Source: an uncultured Porphyromonadaceae bacterium (GTDB lineage: Bacteria; Bacteroidota; Bacteroidia; Bacteroidales; Muribaculaceae). From it: a stretch of 64,000 bases of DNA. The notes under the pieces are model-generated. The model saw only the letters and a list, made by a program, of their open reading frames with translations, was not told the DNA's origin and searched no databases. Of the stretch, positions 56,409 through 64,000 are shown piece by piece. Within the stretch, counting starts at the first letter, position 1; every line of letters begins with the position of its first letter. A program made the translations under genes and the position numbers. The DNA lies in NCBI GenBank assembly GCA_900541835.1, contig UQLL01000006.1, positions 1-64,000 of the forward strand. Reading direction: 5' to 3'.

Positions 56409-56437
56409 CTTGTTATATAAAAAAATGTGTAACTTCG
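56409..56437 (+). promoter_or_regulatory. promoter of the alpha/beta hydrolase gene
   Basis: CTTG at 56409-56412 and TAACTTCG at 56430-56437, 17 nt apart: close to the consensus but with a shorter spacer. The start codon is 30 nt on. Confidence 0.45.
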
Positions 56438-56467
56438 CAGAGTGAAACTCTCTGCTCTCTATAAACA

Positions 56468-57496
56468 ATGAGAAAACTACTGCCCTTTCTCGCGATTCTG
56501 CTGGCCGCCATGGCCTACGCCAACCGTCCGGAGCGTCGCGCCGAGCCGATCGACACGGCCTGGCACGCCGACATCCTGCCCGGCTACGAGGCCCGGTACG
56601 TCGACCAGGGCATCGCCTTCGACGGCCCCTGCCGCTCCACAATAGTCCGCATGCGCGCCCGCCGCCCCTCGCACCGCGCCTACCTGTACGTGCACGGCTT
56701 CAACGACTACTTCTTCCAGGCCGAGATGGGGCGACAATTCGCCGACAGCGGCTACAACTTCTACGCCGTGGACCTGCGCCGCTACGGCCGCAGCCTCGAG
56801 TCCTGGCAGTACCCGTTCAACATACGCGACATGCGCGAGTACTTCGCCGACATCGACTCGGCGCTCGCCCAGATCCGCGCCGACGGCAACGTCGACATCA
56901 CCCTGTCGGGACACAGCACCGGCGGCCTGACGGTGGCCTACATGGCCTCAGAACGGGGGGCGCGCCTCGGAGCCAACCGCGTCGTCACTGACTCTCCATT
57001 CCTGGAATGGAACTTCCCCGCATCCTACCGCAACCTACTCATCCCCATCGTCAGCCTGTGGGGACGCATCTCTCCCAATACGAAAATCAAGCAGAGCCAC
57101 TGCGACGGCTACGCCTACTCCCTGCTCCGCCAGTACCACGGCGAGTGGACCTACGACACCGCCTGGAAGATGATATACTCTCCGCCCGTCACCGCCTCCT
57201 GGATCCACTGCGTCAACAACAGCCAGGGGAGGCTGCGCAAGCACGCCCACCACATCGCCGTTCCGATCCTGGTCATGCACAGCTCCCGGCGGGTGAGCGG
57301 CTGCGACTGGACACCCGACTTCCAGCATGGCGACGCCGTGCTCGACCCCGCAATGCTCCAGAAGGTCGGCCTGACACTGGGTCACAACCCCGTAGTGGCC
57401 ACCATCGACAGCGGCCTGCACGACCTCATCCTCTCCGCCCGTCCCGTGCGCGACGCCGCATACGACACCATATTCCACTTCATCCGAACACACTGA
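56468..57496 (+). CDS. alpha/beta hydrolase (serine aminopeptidase S33-like)
   Basis: A 342-residue protein with a short N-terminal hydrophobic segment (MRKLLPFLAILLAAMAYA), so probably exported. YLYVHGFNDY near residue 75 is the oxyanion-hole strand, LSGHSTGG near 145 the nucleophile elbow (Ser), and a C-terminal DSGLHDL carries the likely His. Resembles monoacylglycerol lipase-type hydrolases; the substrate is unknown. The relA gene starts 4 nt after the stop. Confidence 0.85.
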   Translation: MRKLLPFLAILLAAMAYANRPERRAEPIDTAWHADILPGYEARYVDQGIAFDGPCRSTIVRMRARRPSHRAYLYVHGFNDYFFQAEMGRQFADSGYNFYAVDLRRYGRSLESWQYPFNIRDMREYFADIDSALAQIRADGNVDITLSGHSTGGLTVAYMASERGARLGANRVVTDSPFLEWNFPASYRNLLIPIVSLWGRISPNTKIKQSHCDGYAYSLLRQYHGEWTYDTAWKMIYSPPVTASWIHCVNNSQGRLRKHAHHIAVPILVMHSSRRVSGCDWTPDFQHGDAVLDPAMLQKVGLTLGHNPVVATIDSGLHDLILSARPVRDAAYDTIFHFIRTH

Positions 57497-57500
57497 GCAT

Positions 57501-59678
57501 ATGCTGAATCCCGAGGAAAAGAGCGAAATCCAAGGGCTGCTCCGCCAGGTGGCGACAGTGGTCCGCGACAACTGCCCCGAAGACCAATACGCCCAGCTCA
57601 AGGAACTGTGGCGCAAGGCCGCAGACTGCCCCGACACCCACGACGACCACCGCCTGCCGCGCCTGGCGATGCGCCTGGACATGGCCGCCACCTTCGCCGG
57701 CGAGGTAAGCGCCGAGGGCCTCGTCATCGCCTCCATCCTGCTCTCCGGCGCCCTGCAGGCCAGCCTCGCCGGCGAGGAGGAAGTCCGCGCCCGGTTCGGC
57801 GACGACACCGCCCTGCTCGCCACCCGCATGGCAAAAGTCGAAACCTTTGCCGCCGCACACACCATGGGGCACCAGGAGAACTACTCCGGCCTGCTGCTGG
57901 CCCTAAGCGACGACATCCGCGTCGTCATGGCCCTCATCGTCCGCTCCCTGGTACTCATGCGCCGCATCAACCTCCACCCCGACCAGGAGTGGGTGCGCGA
58001 AGTCGCCACAGAGGCCCGCGTGCTGTACTCCGAGCTCGCACACCGCCTTGGCCTCTACGGCATCAAGTCCGTGCTCGAGGACCTCTGGCTCAAATACACC
58101 GACCGCCCCACATACAAGGAAATCGCACGCCGCCTGAGCCAGACCAAGCGTTCCCGCGACGCCTACATAGCCCGCTTCATCGGCCCCGTCAGCGAACGCC
58201 TCCAGGCCGCCGGGCTGCGCTTCACCATAAAAGGCCGCACCAAGTCCATCTTCTCCATCTGGAACAAGGTCATGAACAAGAAGGTGGACATGGACCACAT
58301 CTACGACCTGTTTGCCATCCGCGTCATCGTCGATTCCCCGCCCGAGCGCGAGAAGAGCGACTGCTGGCTCGGCTACTCCATCCTCGCCAACATGTACCGT
58401 CCCGACCCGGACCGCATGCGCGACTGGCTATCCTTCCCCAAGAGCAACGGCTACGAGTCGCTCCACATCACCGTGCTCGGCCCCGAGGACAAGTGGGTGG
58501 AGGTGCAGTTCCGCTCCCGCCGCATGGACCTGGTGGCCGAGAAGGGCCTGGCCGCCCACTGGCGTTACAAGGGGGGCAAAGCCTCCGCCGCCGACCGCTG
58601 GATGAACCGCGTCCGCGACGTCCTCGAACAGGGCGCCCCCGCCGGAGCCGAAGCCCCCTGGCACGCCGAGGGACAGCAGGAAGTCTATGCCTTCACCCCC
58701 GGCGGCGACCTGCTCCGCCTACCCCCGCAGAGCACTCTGCTCGACTTCGCCTTCGCCGTACACACCGCCGTCGGCTGGCGCTGCACCGGCGGAAACGTCA
58801 ATGGCCGCTACGAGAAAATCTCGTACCGCCTGCGCAGCGGCGACACAGTGAAAATCCTCACCTCCCCCTCGCAGACGCCCAAGAAGGACTGGCTCCAGCT
58901 CGTACAGACCTCCAAGGCCCGCACCAAGATACGCCAAAGCCTCGACGAGGCACGCCGACTCCGCGCCGACCTCGGCCGCGAAGTCCTCGAGCGCCGACTC
59001 CGCAACCGCAAGATACAGGTCGACGAATCCGAGCTCTCCCGCCTCATCCTCAAGACAGGATACAAGTTCTCCACCGACTTCTTCGCCGATGTCGCCGACG
59101 GCAAGGTAGACATATCCCGCTTCCTCGACCAGCTCAAGCCCGAGGCCGCCGAAGAGGCCGAAACCGCCGAGCCCCGCGAGAGTGCCGACGGCTTCGTGCT
59201 CCAGCGCCCCGCCGAAGAGACCGCCGACACCGACACGCTCATCATCGGCGGCGGCCAGGTGCGCGGAATGCGCCACGAACTCGCACGCTGCTGCTCTCCC
59301 CATCCCGGCGACCCCGTCTTCGGATTCATCTCCGCCGAAGGAATAATCAAGGTACACCGCGACGACTGCCCCAACGCCTTCCACATCCGCGCCCGCTACC
59401 CCTACCGCATAATCGGCTGCCGCTGGGCCGGCGACACCGCCGGAGCCATACAGGCCACCGTCCGCATCATCGGGCGAGACGACATCGGCATCGTCACCAA
59501 CCTCACCTCCCTCATCGACAAAGAGAAAGGCGTGAGCCTGGCCAGCGTCCAGATCAACTCCGCCGACGGCCTCTTCACCGGCTTCCTCGGCATCCGCGCC
59601 ACCGGCCGCGACACCCTCGGCCGCCTGCTCCGCAAAATGGCAGGCGTCAAGGGCATCAAGCAAGTCCAGGCCATCTGA
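57501..59678 (+). CDS. RelA/SpoT family protein with a degenerate hydrolase domain
   Basis: A 725-residue long RSH protein. The synthetase domain is well kept: GRTKSIFSIWNKV, DHIYDLFAIRVIV and FPKSNGYESLH (residues about 245-325), as is VEVQFRSRRMD. TGS (EVYAFTPGGDLLRLP, near 395) and a C-terminal ACT domain follow. In the N-terminal region the HD of the hydrolase is missing: where AALLHD..EDT is expected the text reads ASILLSGALQ. It is thus predicted to make but not break (p)ppGpp, like RelA; a bifunctional homologue may exist elsewhere. Confidence 0.9.
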   Translation: MLNPEEKSEIQGLLRQVATVVRDNCPEDQYAQLKELWRKAADCPDTHDDHRLPRLAMRLDMAATFAGEVSAEGLVIASILLSGALQASLAGEEEVRARFGDDTALLATRMAKVETFAAAHTMGHQENYSGLLLALSDDIRVVMALIVRSLVLMRRINLHPDQEWVREVATEARVLYSELAHRLGLYGIKSVLEDLWLKYTDRPTYKEIARRLSQTKRSRDAYIARFIGPVSERLQAAGLRFTIKGRTKSIFSIWNKVMNKKVDMDHIYDLFAIRVIVDSPPEREKSDCWLGYSILANMYRPDPDRMRDWLSFPKSNGYESLHITVLGPEDKWVEVQFRSRRMDLVAEKGLAAHWRYKGGKASAADRWMNRVRDVLEQGAPAGAEAPWHAEGQQEVYAFTPGGDLLRLPPQSTLLDFAFAVHTAVGWRCTGGNVNGRYEKISYRLRSGDTVKILTSPSQTPKKDWLQLVQTSKARTKIRQSLDEARRLRADLGREVLERRLRNRKIQVDESELSRLILKTGYKFSTDFFADVADGKVDISRFLDQLKPEAAEEAETAEPRESADGFVLQRPAEETADTDTLIIGGGQVRGMRHELARCCSPHPGDPVFGFISAEGIIKVHRDDCPNAFHIRARYPYRIIGCRWAGDTAGAIQATVRIIGRDDIGIVTNLTSLIDKEKGVSLASVQINSADGLFTGFLGIRATGRDTLGRLLRKMAGVKGIKQVQAI

Positions 59679-59690
59679 CCTTCCCGCTCT

Positions 59691-59763
59691 GGACGCACCA
59701 GGATGCGTCCGTTAACCGATTGCCATGAGCATGAAGCGGACGCACCAGGGTGCGTCCCTACAG
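59691..59763. repeat. pair of REP-like palindromes
   Basis: GGACGCACCAGGATGCGTCC at 59691-59710 and, after 27 nt, GGACGCACCAGGGTGCGTCC at 59738-59757 followed by CTACAG. Same family and pairing as 6304-6382. Confidence 0.85.
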
Positions 59764-59852
59764 GCCGTGCGGGTAGCTTCACCCCTCTCTTCTTCCCGGT
59801 CCCCTCAACTGTTAAAAAAACACAAACAAAAACCCGCGAAACCACCCCGTTG

Positions 59853-59884
59853 TTGTAGATGTTAAAAAACATTATTAACTTTAC
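59853..59884 (+). promoter_or_regulatory. promoter of the DUF4301 gene
   Basis: TTG at 59853-59855 and TAACTTTA at 59877-59884, 21 nt apart, one base off the consensus. Leader of about 80 nt, containing the palindrome GGAGGCAAGCCCTCC at 59919-59933. Confidence 0.6.
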
Positions 59885-59971
59885 GCCGTAAAAGTGATAA
59901 TGGAGCATATGCCGGATCGGAGGCAAGCCCTCCCTGGCGGGTATTACACTGCAACCTAAGAAACCTCACGT

Positions 59972-61522
59972 ATGGAATTCAGCAAAAGCGATCTCGCAGC
60001 CATAAAGGAGCACGGCAAGACTCCCGAACAGGTCAACGATGAACTCGAAATGATCCGCAACGGCTTCCCGTTCCTGGAAATCGTGCGCCCCGCCACCCCG
60101 GGCGACGGCATCTTCACCCTCGACACCTCCATGGAAAAGAAGGCCACCGACGTCTGGACCGACTACGTCGCCGCCGGACACAAGATCATGAAGATGGTGC
60201 CCGCCAGCGGCGCCGCCTCACGAATGTTCAAGGAAGTCGCCGCCTTCGCCAACGGCAACACCGACCACATCAAGACCGACTCCCTGCGCCGCTTCTTCAC
60301 CGAAATCGAGAAATTCGCCTTCTTCCGCCGCCTCAACCTCGCATGCGTCACCATCTACCAGCGCAACGTCGACGAGCTCCGCCGCGAAGGCCGATACCGC
60401 GACATCGCCAAGGCCCTGCTACGCCCCGGCGGACTCAACTACGCCCGCCTCCCCAAGGCCCTGCTGATGTTCCACAAAATCATAGGCTCGACACGCTGCG
60501 CCCTCGAAGAGCACTTGGGCGAAGGCGCACAGTACGCTGTCAACCGCGACGGCATGGTCTACATCCACTTCACCGTCAGTCCCGAGCACATGGCCCTCAT
60601 GGAGGCCAAAGTCCGCGAAGTACAGTATCTCATCGAACGCCGCTACGGCGTTCGGTTCCAGGTCACCTTCAGCGTACAGAAAGCCTCCACCGACACCATA
60701 TCAGCCAATCCCGACGGCACACCCTTCCGATACCGCGACAACCTCTTCTTCCGCCCCGGCGGACACGGAGCACTCATCGAGAACCTCAACGACCTCGACG
60801 CTGACATCGTCTTCATCAAGAACATCGACAACGTCGTGCCCGATTCCCGCCGCGGCCTGACCAACCACTACAAGATGGTGCTCGGCGGCATCTGCATCGA
60901 CCTCAAGACCAAGATCGACAGCTATCTCCGCCGCCTCGACAAAGGCACCCCCTCGCAGGCCGAGCTCGACGAGATGCTCCACTTCCTCCGCACCCAGCTC
61001 TGCGTCACCAACGAGTTCGCCGACCGCATGAGCGCAGGCGAAATCGCAGACTACCTGCGCTCCAAGTTCAACCGCCCACTGCGCGTCTGCGGCATGGTAC
61101 GCAACGAAGGAGAACCCGGCGGAGGCCCATACCTCGTCTACGACCCCAACGACGAAACCATCGCCCCCCAGATCCTCGAACTCTCGCAGATCGACACCAC
61201 CGACAGCCACGAGCGCCGCATCGTAGAGAAGTCTACCCACTTCAACCCCGTAGACCTCGCCTGCGCCATCCGCGACTACAAAGGCCGCAAGTTCGACCTG
61301 CCCAAGTACGTTGACCGCATGACCGGCTTCATCTCCTCCAAGAGCGTCGACGGCCGCGACCTCGTCGCCCTCGAGCTCCCCGGCCTGTGGAACGGCGCCA
61401 TGTCCGACTGGAACACCGTCTTCATCGATGTCCCCGCCGCCACTTTCAACCCCGTAAAGGAAGTCAACGACCTGCTCCGCCCGGCCCACCTATTCACCGA
61501 CAACCTCGCCATCCTCATGTAA
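59972..61522 (+). CDS. DUF4301 family protein
   Basis: A 516-residue cytoplasmic protein of a Bacteroidota-specific family of unknown function. It begins FSKSDLAAIKEHGKT and contains VPASGAASRMFK near residue 75, a glycine/serine loop that resembles the substrate loop of sugar-nucleotide transferases, and MVRNEGEPGGGPY near 375. No membrane segment or signal peptide. It is a single gene with its own promoter and terminator. Confidence 0.82.
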   Translation: MEFSKSDLAAIKEHGKTPEQVNDELEMIRNGFPFLEIVRPATPGDGIFTLDTSMEKKATDVWTDYVAAGHKIMKMVPASGAASRMFKEVAAFANGNTDHIKTDSLRRFFTEIEKFAFFRRLNLACVTIYQRNVDELRREGRYRDIAKALLRPGGLNYARLPKALLMFHKIIGSTRCALEEHLGEGAQYAVNRDGMVYIHFTVSPEHMALMEAKVREVQYLIERRYGVRFQVTFSVQKASTDTISANPDGTPFRYRDNLFFRPGGHGALIENLNDLDADIVFIKNIDNVVPDSRRGLTNHYKMVLGGICIDLKTKIDSYLRRLDKGTPSQAELDEMLHFLRTQLCVTNEFADRMSAGEIADYLRSKFNRPLRVCGMVRNEGEPGGGPYLVYDPNDETIAPQILELSQIDTTDSHERRIVEKSTHFNPVDLACAIRDYKGRKFDLPKYVDRMTGFISSKSVDGRDLVALELPGLWNGAMSDWNTVFIDVPAATFNPVKEVNDLLRPAHLFTDNLAILM

Positions 61523-61559
61523 CCCGGCCCCACCCCGCACACCCTCCCCATCCATACCC

Positions 61560-61602
61560 GAAGCGGGACCGGCCCTCACCGGCCGGCCACGCTTCACTTT
61601 TT
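61560..61602 (+). terminator. DUF4301 gene terminator
   Basis: GAAGCG...CCGGCC at 61560-61574 pairs with 61581-61595 with two mismatches, followed by ACTTTTTTA. Confidence 0.7.
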
Positions 61603-61678
61603 TATCTGACAGCGCTAAGCCTATAACGCGAGTTCGGGATAAGTAATCATTCCATAATACTCCTACGTCTAAATTCGG

Positions 61679-61709
61679 AGAGCGGCCCAGGGTGAGTCCG
61701 GGCCGCTCT
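61679..61709 (-). terminator. rpoC terminator hairpin
   Basis: AGAGCGGCCC (61679-61688) pairs perfectly with GGGCCGCTCT (61700-61709), 39 nt after the rpoC stop on the minus strand. The following bases are only moderately T-rich. Confidence 0.65.
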
Positions 61710-61747
61710 CGCGATGTATGGATAATGCGCCAAAGGTATGGCGGGGG

Positions 61748-64000
61748 TTATTCTTCCTTGATCTCGACGGCTACGACTTCCTCAGGCTCCTCGGCCTCTT
61801 TCTCCTGCTGGAGTTTGTACTCCTCGGCGTTGGCCACGGTGAGGCGGTCGTACTCGCGAAGGCCTGTGCCGGCCGGGATGAGGTGGCCGCAAATCACGTT
61901 CTCCTTCATGCCCTCCAGGGTGTCGGTCTTGCCATTGATGGCAGCCTCGTTGAGCACCTTGGTGGTCTCCTGGAAGGAGGCGGCGGACATGAAGCTGCTG
62001 GTCTGCAGCGCGGCGCGGGTAATACCCTGCAGAATCTGGGCGGAGGTGGCGGGCACGGCGTCGCGCACCACTACCACGCGCAGGTCCTTGCGCTTCAGCG
62101 TCGAGTTCTCGTCGCGCAGCTTCTTGGCAGTCACGATCTGGCCCTTCTGGAGCACCTGGCTGTCGCCGGCGTCGACTACCACCTTCTTATCGAAGATGCG
62201 GTCGTTCTCCTCGTGGAAGTCGCGCTTGTCCACTACCTGCTGCTCAAGGAAGCGAGTGTCGCCCGGCTCCAGGATGAGCACCTTGCGCATCATCTGGCGC
62301 ACGATTACCTCGAAGTGCTTGTCGTTGATCTTCACGCCCTGCATGCGGTAGACGTCCTGGACCTCGTTGACGATGTACTCCTGCACGGCCGTCGGACCCT
62401 TGATGTTCAGGATGTCGGCGGGAGTGATGGCGCCGTCGCTCAGGGGCGAGCCGGCACGCACGTAGTCGTCCTCCTGCACCAGGATCTGCTTGGTCAGCGG
62501 CACCAGGTACTTCTTCTCGGTGCCCTGGCGGGAGATGACGGTGATTTCGCGGTTGGTGCGCTTGATCTTGCCAATCTTCACGGTGCCGTCAATCTCGCTG
62601 ACAACGGCGGGATTCGACGGGTTGCGGGCCTCGAAGAGCTCGGTGACTCGGGGCAGACCACCGGTGATGTCACCGGCGTTACCGGTGTTACGCGGCATCT
62701 TAACCAGAATCTTGCCCGGCTCTACCTTCTCTCCGTCGTTTACGAGCAGGTGGGCGCCTACAGGCACGGAATAGCTGCGGAGCACGGTGCCCTCGCCGCC
62801 GACAATCTGGATGGCCGGCGCCTTGGTGCGGTCCTTGGACTCTATGATGACCTTCTCCTGCAGTCCGGTGGCCTCGTCAGTATCGACGCGATAAGTGACG
62901 CCCTCCTCGAGGTTGTCGAAGCGCACGGCTCCGGCGTGTTCGTTGACGATGACGCCGTTGAACGGGTCCCACTCGAAGAGCATATCGCCCTTCTTGACCG
63001 TGGCGCCCTGGCCGAAGTAGAGCTTCGAGCCGTAGGGCACAGTGGCCGTGGTGAAGATGCTGCCGGTGTTGGGGTCCTTGATGCGGACCTCGCCCATGCG
63101 GCCGATTACGATGTCCTGACCGTCCGGGTCCTTGATGACGTGCAGCTCGTCGTATTCGAGCACACCGTCATAGCGGGAAGTGAGGTCCTTGACAGCGGCC
63201 GTGTTGCCGGCCACACCGCCGACATGGAAAGTGCGCAGAGTCAGCTGGGTACCCGGCTCACCGATGGACTGGGCGGCGATGACGCCCACAGCCTCACCCT
63301 TCTGCACCATGCGGTGCGTGGCCAGGTTGCGGCCATAGCACTTGGCACAGACGCCCTTCTTCGACTCGCAGGTGAGCACGGAACGAATCTCGACTTTCTC
63401 GATGCCGGCTTTTTCTATGCGGGCCACGTCAGCCTCACGGATCTCCTCGCCGGCGGCCACAATGACTTCGTCGGTGAGGGGGTCGAGAATGTCGTGCACG
63501 GACACGCGGCCGAGGATGCGCTCGCCCAGGGTGGCCACCACTTCCTCGTTGTTCTTGATCTCGGTGCACTCCAGTCCGCGCAGGGTGCCACAATCCTCCT
63601 CGTTGATGATGACGTCGTGGGCGACGTCAACGAGGCGGCGGGTGAGGTAACCGGCGTCGGCGGTCTTCAGTGCGGTGTCGGCAAGACCCTTGCGGGCGCC
63701 ATGGGTGGAGATGAAATACTCGAGCACGCTCAGGCCCTCCTTGAAGTTGGCGAGAATCGGGTTCTCGATAATCTGGCCCCCCTCGCTGCCGCTCTTCTGC
63801 GGCTTGGCCATAAGGCCACGCATGCCGGAGAGCTGACGAATCTGGTCCTTGGAACCACGGGCGCCCGAATCGAGCATCATGTATACGGAGTTGAAGCCCT
63901 GCTGGTCATCCTCCATCCGCTTCATCAGAGTGGAGGCGAGCTTGGAGTTGACGTGCGTCCACACGTCGATGACCTGGTTGTAGCGCTCCTTGCCGGTGAT
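61748..64000 (-). CDS. rpoC: RNA polymerase beta' subunit, C-terminal part (runs off the window)
   Basis: The last 750 residues of beta'. The reading frame is open to the window edge, so the N-terminal half lies beyond 64000. Visible are the trigger-loop region [18 protein letters not shown], the second zinc site (CGTLRGLEC further on [13 protein letters not shown]), [19 protein letters not shown] and the conserved end. The tail is Glu-rich ([16 protein letters not shown]), as often in Bacteroidota. A hairpin terminator follows the stop. Confidence 0.97.
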   Translation of the reverse strand: MTGKERYNQVIDVWTHVNSKLASTLMKRMEDDQQGFNSVYMMLDSGARGSKDQIRQLSGMRGLMAKPQKSGSEGGQIIENPILANFKEGLSVLEYFISTHGARKGLADTALKTADAGYLTRRLVDVAHDVIINEEDCGTLRGLECTEIKNNEEVVATLGERILGRVSVHDILDPLTDEVIVAAGEEIREADVARIEKAGIEKVEIRSVLTCESKKGVCAKCYGRNLATHRMVQKGEAVGVIAAQSIGEPGTQLTLRTFHVGGVAGNTAAVKDLTSRYDGVLEYDELHVIKDPDGQDIVIGRMGEVRIKDPNTGSIFTTATVPYGSKLYFGQGATVKKGDMLFEWDPFNGVIVNEHAGAVRFDNLEEGVTYRVDTDEATGLQEKVIIESKDRTKAPAIQIVGGEGTVLRSYSVPVGAHLLVNDGEKVEPGKILVKMPRNTGNAGDITGGLPRVTELFEARNPSNPAVVSEIDGTVKIGKIKRTNREITVISRQGTEKKYLVPLTKQILVQEDDYVRAGSPLSDGAITPADILNIKGPTAVQEYIVNEVQDVYRMQGVKINDKHFEVIVRQMMRKVLILEPGDTRFLEQQVVDKRDFHEENDRIFDKKVVVDAGDSQVLQKGQIVTAKKLRDENSTLKRKDLRVVVVRDAVPATSAQILQGITRAALQTSSFMSAASFQETTKVLNEAAINGKTDTLEGMKENVICGHLIPAGTGLREYDRLTVANAEEYKLQQEKEAEEPEEVVAVEIKEE

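Overview
The window is a high-GC chromosome segment from a member of the Bacteroidota, most likely Bacteroidales. The evidence is phylum-specific families (DUF4270 lipoprotein, DUF4301, Porin_10-type porin, OstA-like protein, SDR-type threonine dehydrogenase), about a dozen promoters of the Bacteroides type (TTG about 20 nt before TAnnTTTG), and TonB-receptor-like outer membrane barrels. Genus cannot be fixed from the sequence alone.

Layout. 1-2600: leftward DUF4270 lipoprotein and a short GT5-like protein. 2.7-9.5 kb: rightward housekeeping block (panC, panD, ffh, folD, CapA-like phosphoesterase, YkpA/YbiT-type ABC-F, Dabb protein). 9.7-12.4 kb: leftward malQ of the DPE2 type. 12.5-18.3 kb: rightward ruvX, def, ettA, yicC, gmk, nadD, nitroreductase. 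18.4-25.8 kb: leftward AraC regulator, mutL, OstA-like protein and two SurA-like chaperones. 26.1-28.5 kb: divergent kbl and threonine dehydrogenase, together the two-step threonine-to-glycine route. 28.6-31.9 kb: a decayed export locus, with an outer membrane barrel carrying two frameshifts and a C39-peptidase ABC exporter reduced to short remnants. 32.1-36.4 kb: two more outer membrane proteins. 36.5-38.7 kb: guanine deaminase-like enzyme, pheS, nth. 38.76-46.18 kb: a lower-GC type I restriction-modification island (hsdM, interrupted hsdS, DUF1016 nuclease, hsdR, ASCH fragment) ending just before tRNA-His. 46.4-50.3 kb: M48 protease, TlpA-like thioredoxin, LTXXQ-type Cys-rich protein, YaaA. 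50.5-61.5 kb: calcium P-type ATPase, Crp-like regulator, LRR surface protein, alpha/beta hydrolase, RelA-type enzyme, DUF4301. The right edge holds the C-terminal part of rpoC, which runs out of the window.

Most notable: hsdS is split by a run of nine AG dinucleotides lying exactly in the helix that joins its two target-recognition domains. Ten or seven repeats would restore one 425- or 423-residue protein, so the locus looks like a phase-variable specificity switch caught in the OFF state, and ON alleles would also differ in inter-domain spacer length. Other points are a family of REP-like palindromes in spacers, one of which supplies the last codons of the CapA-like gene; three genes whose start codon sits 4 nt behind the -7 box (predicted leaderless mRNAs); a tandem heptamer inside the calcium ATPase gene; and the stepwise-deleted ABC exporter.
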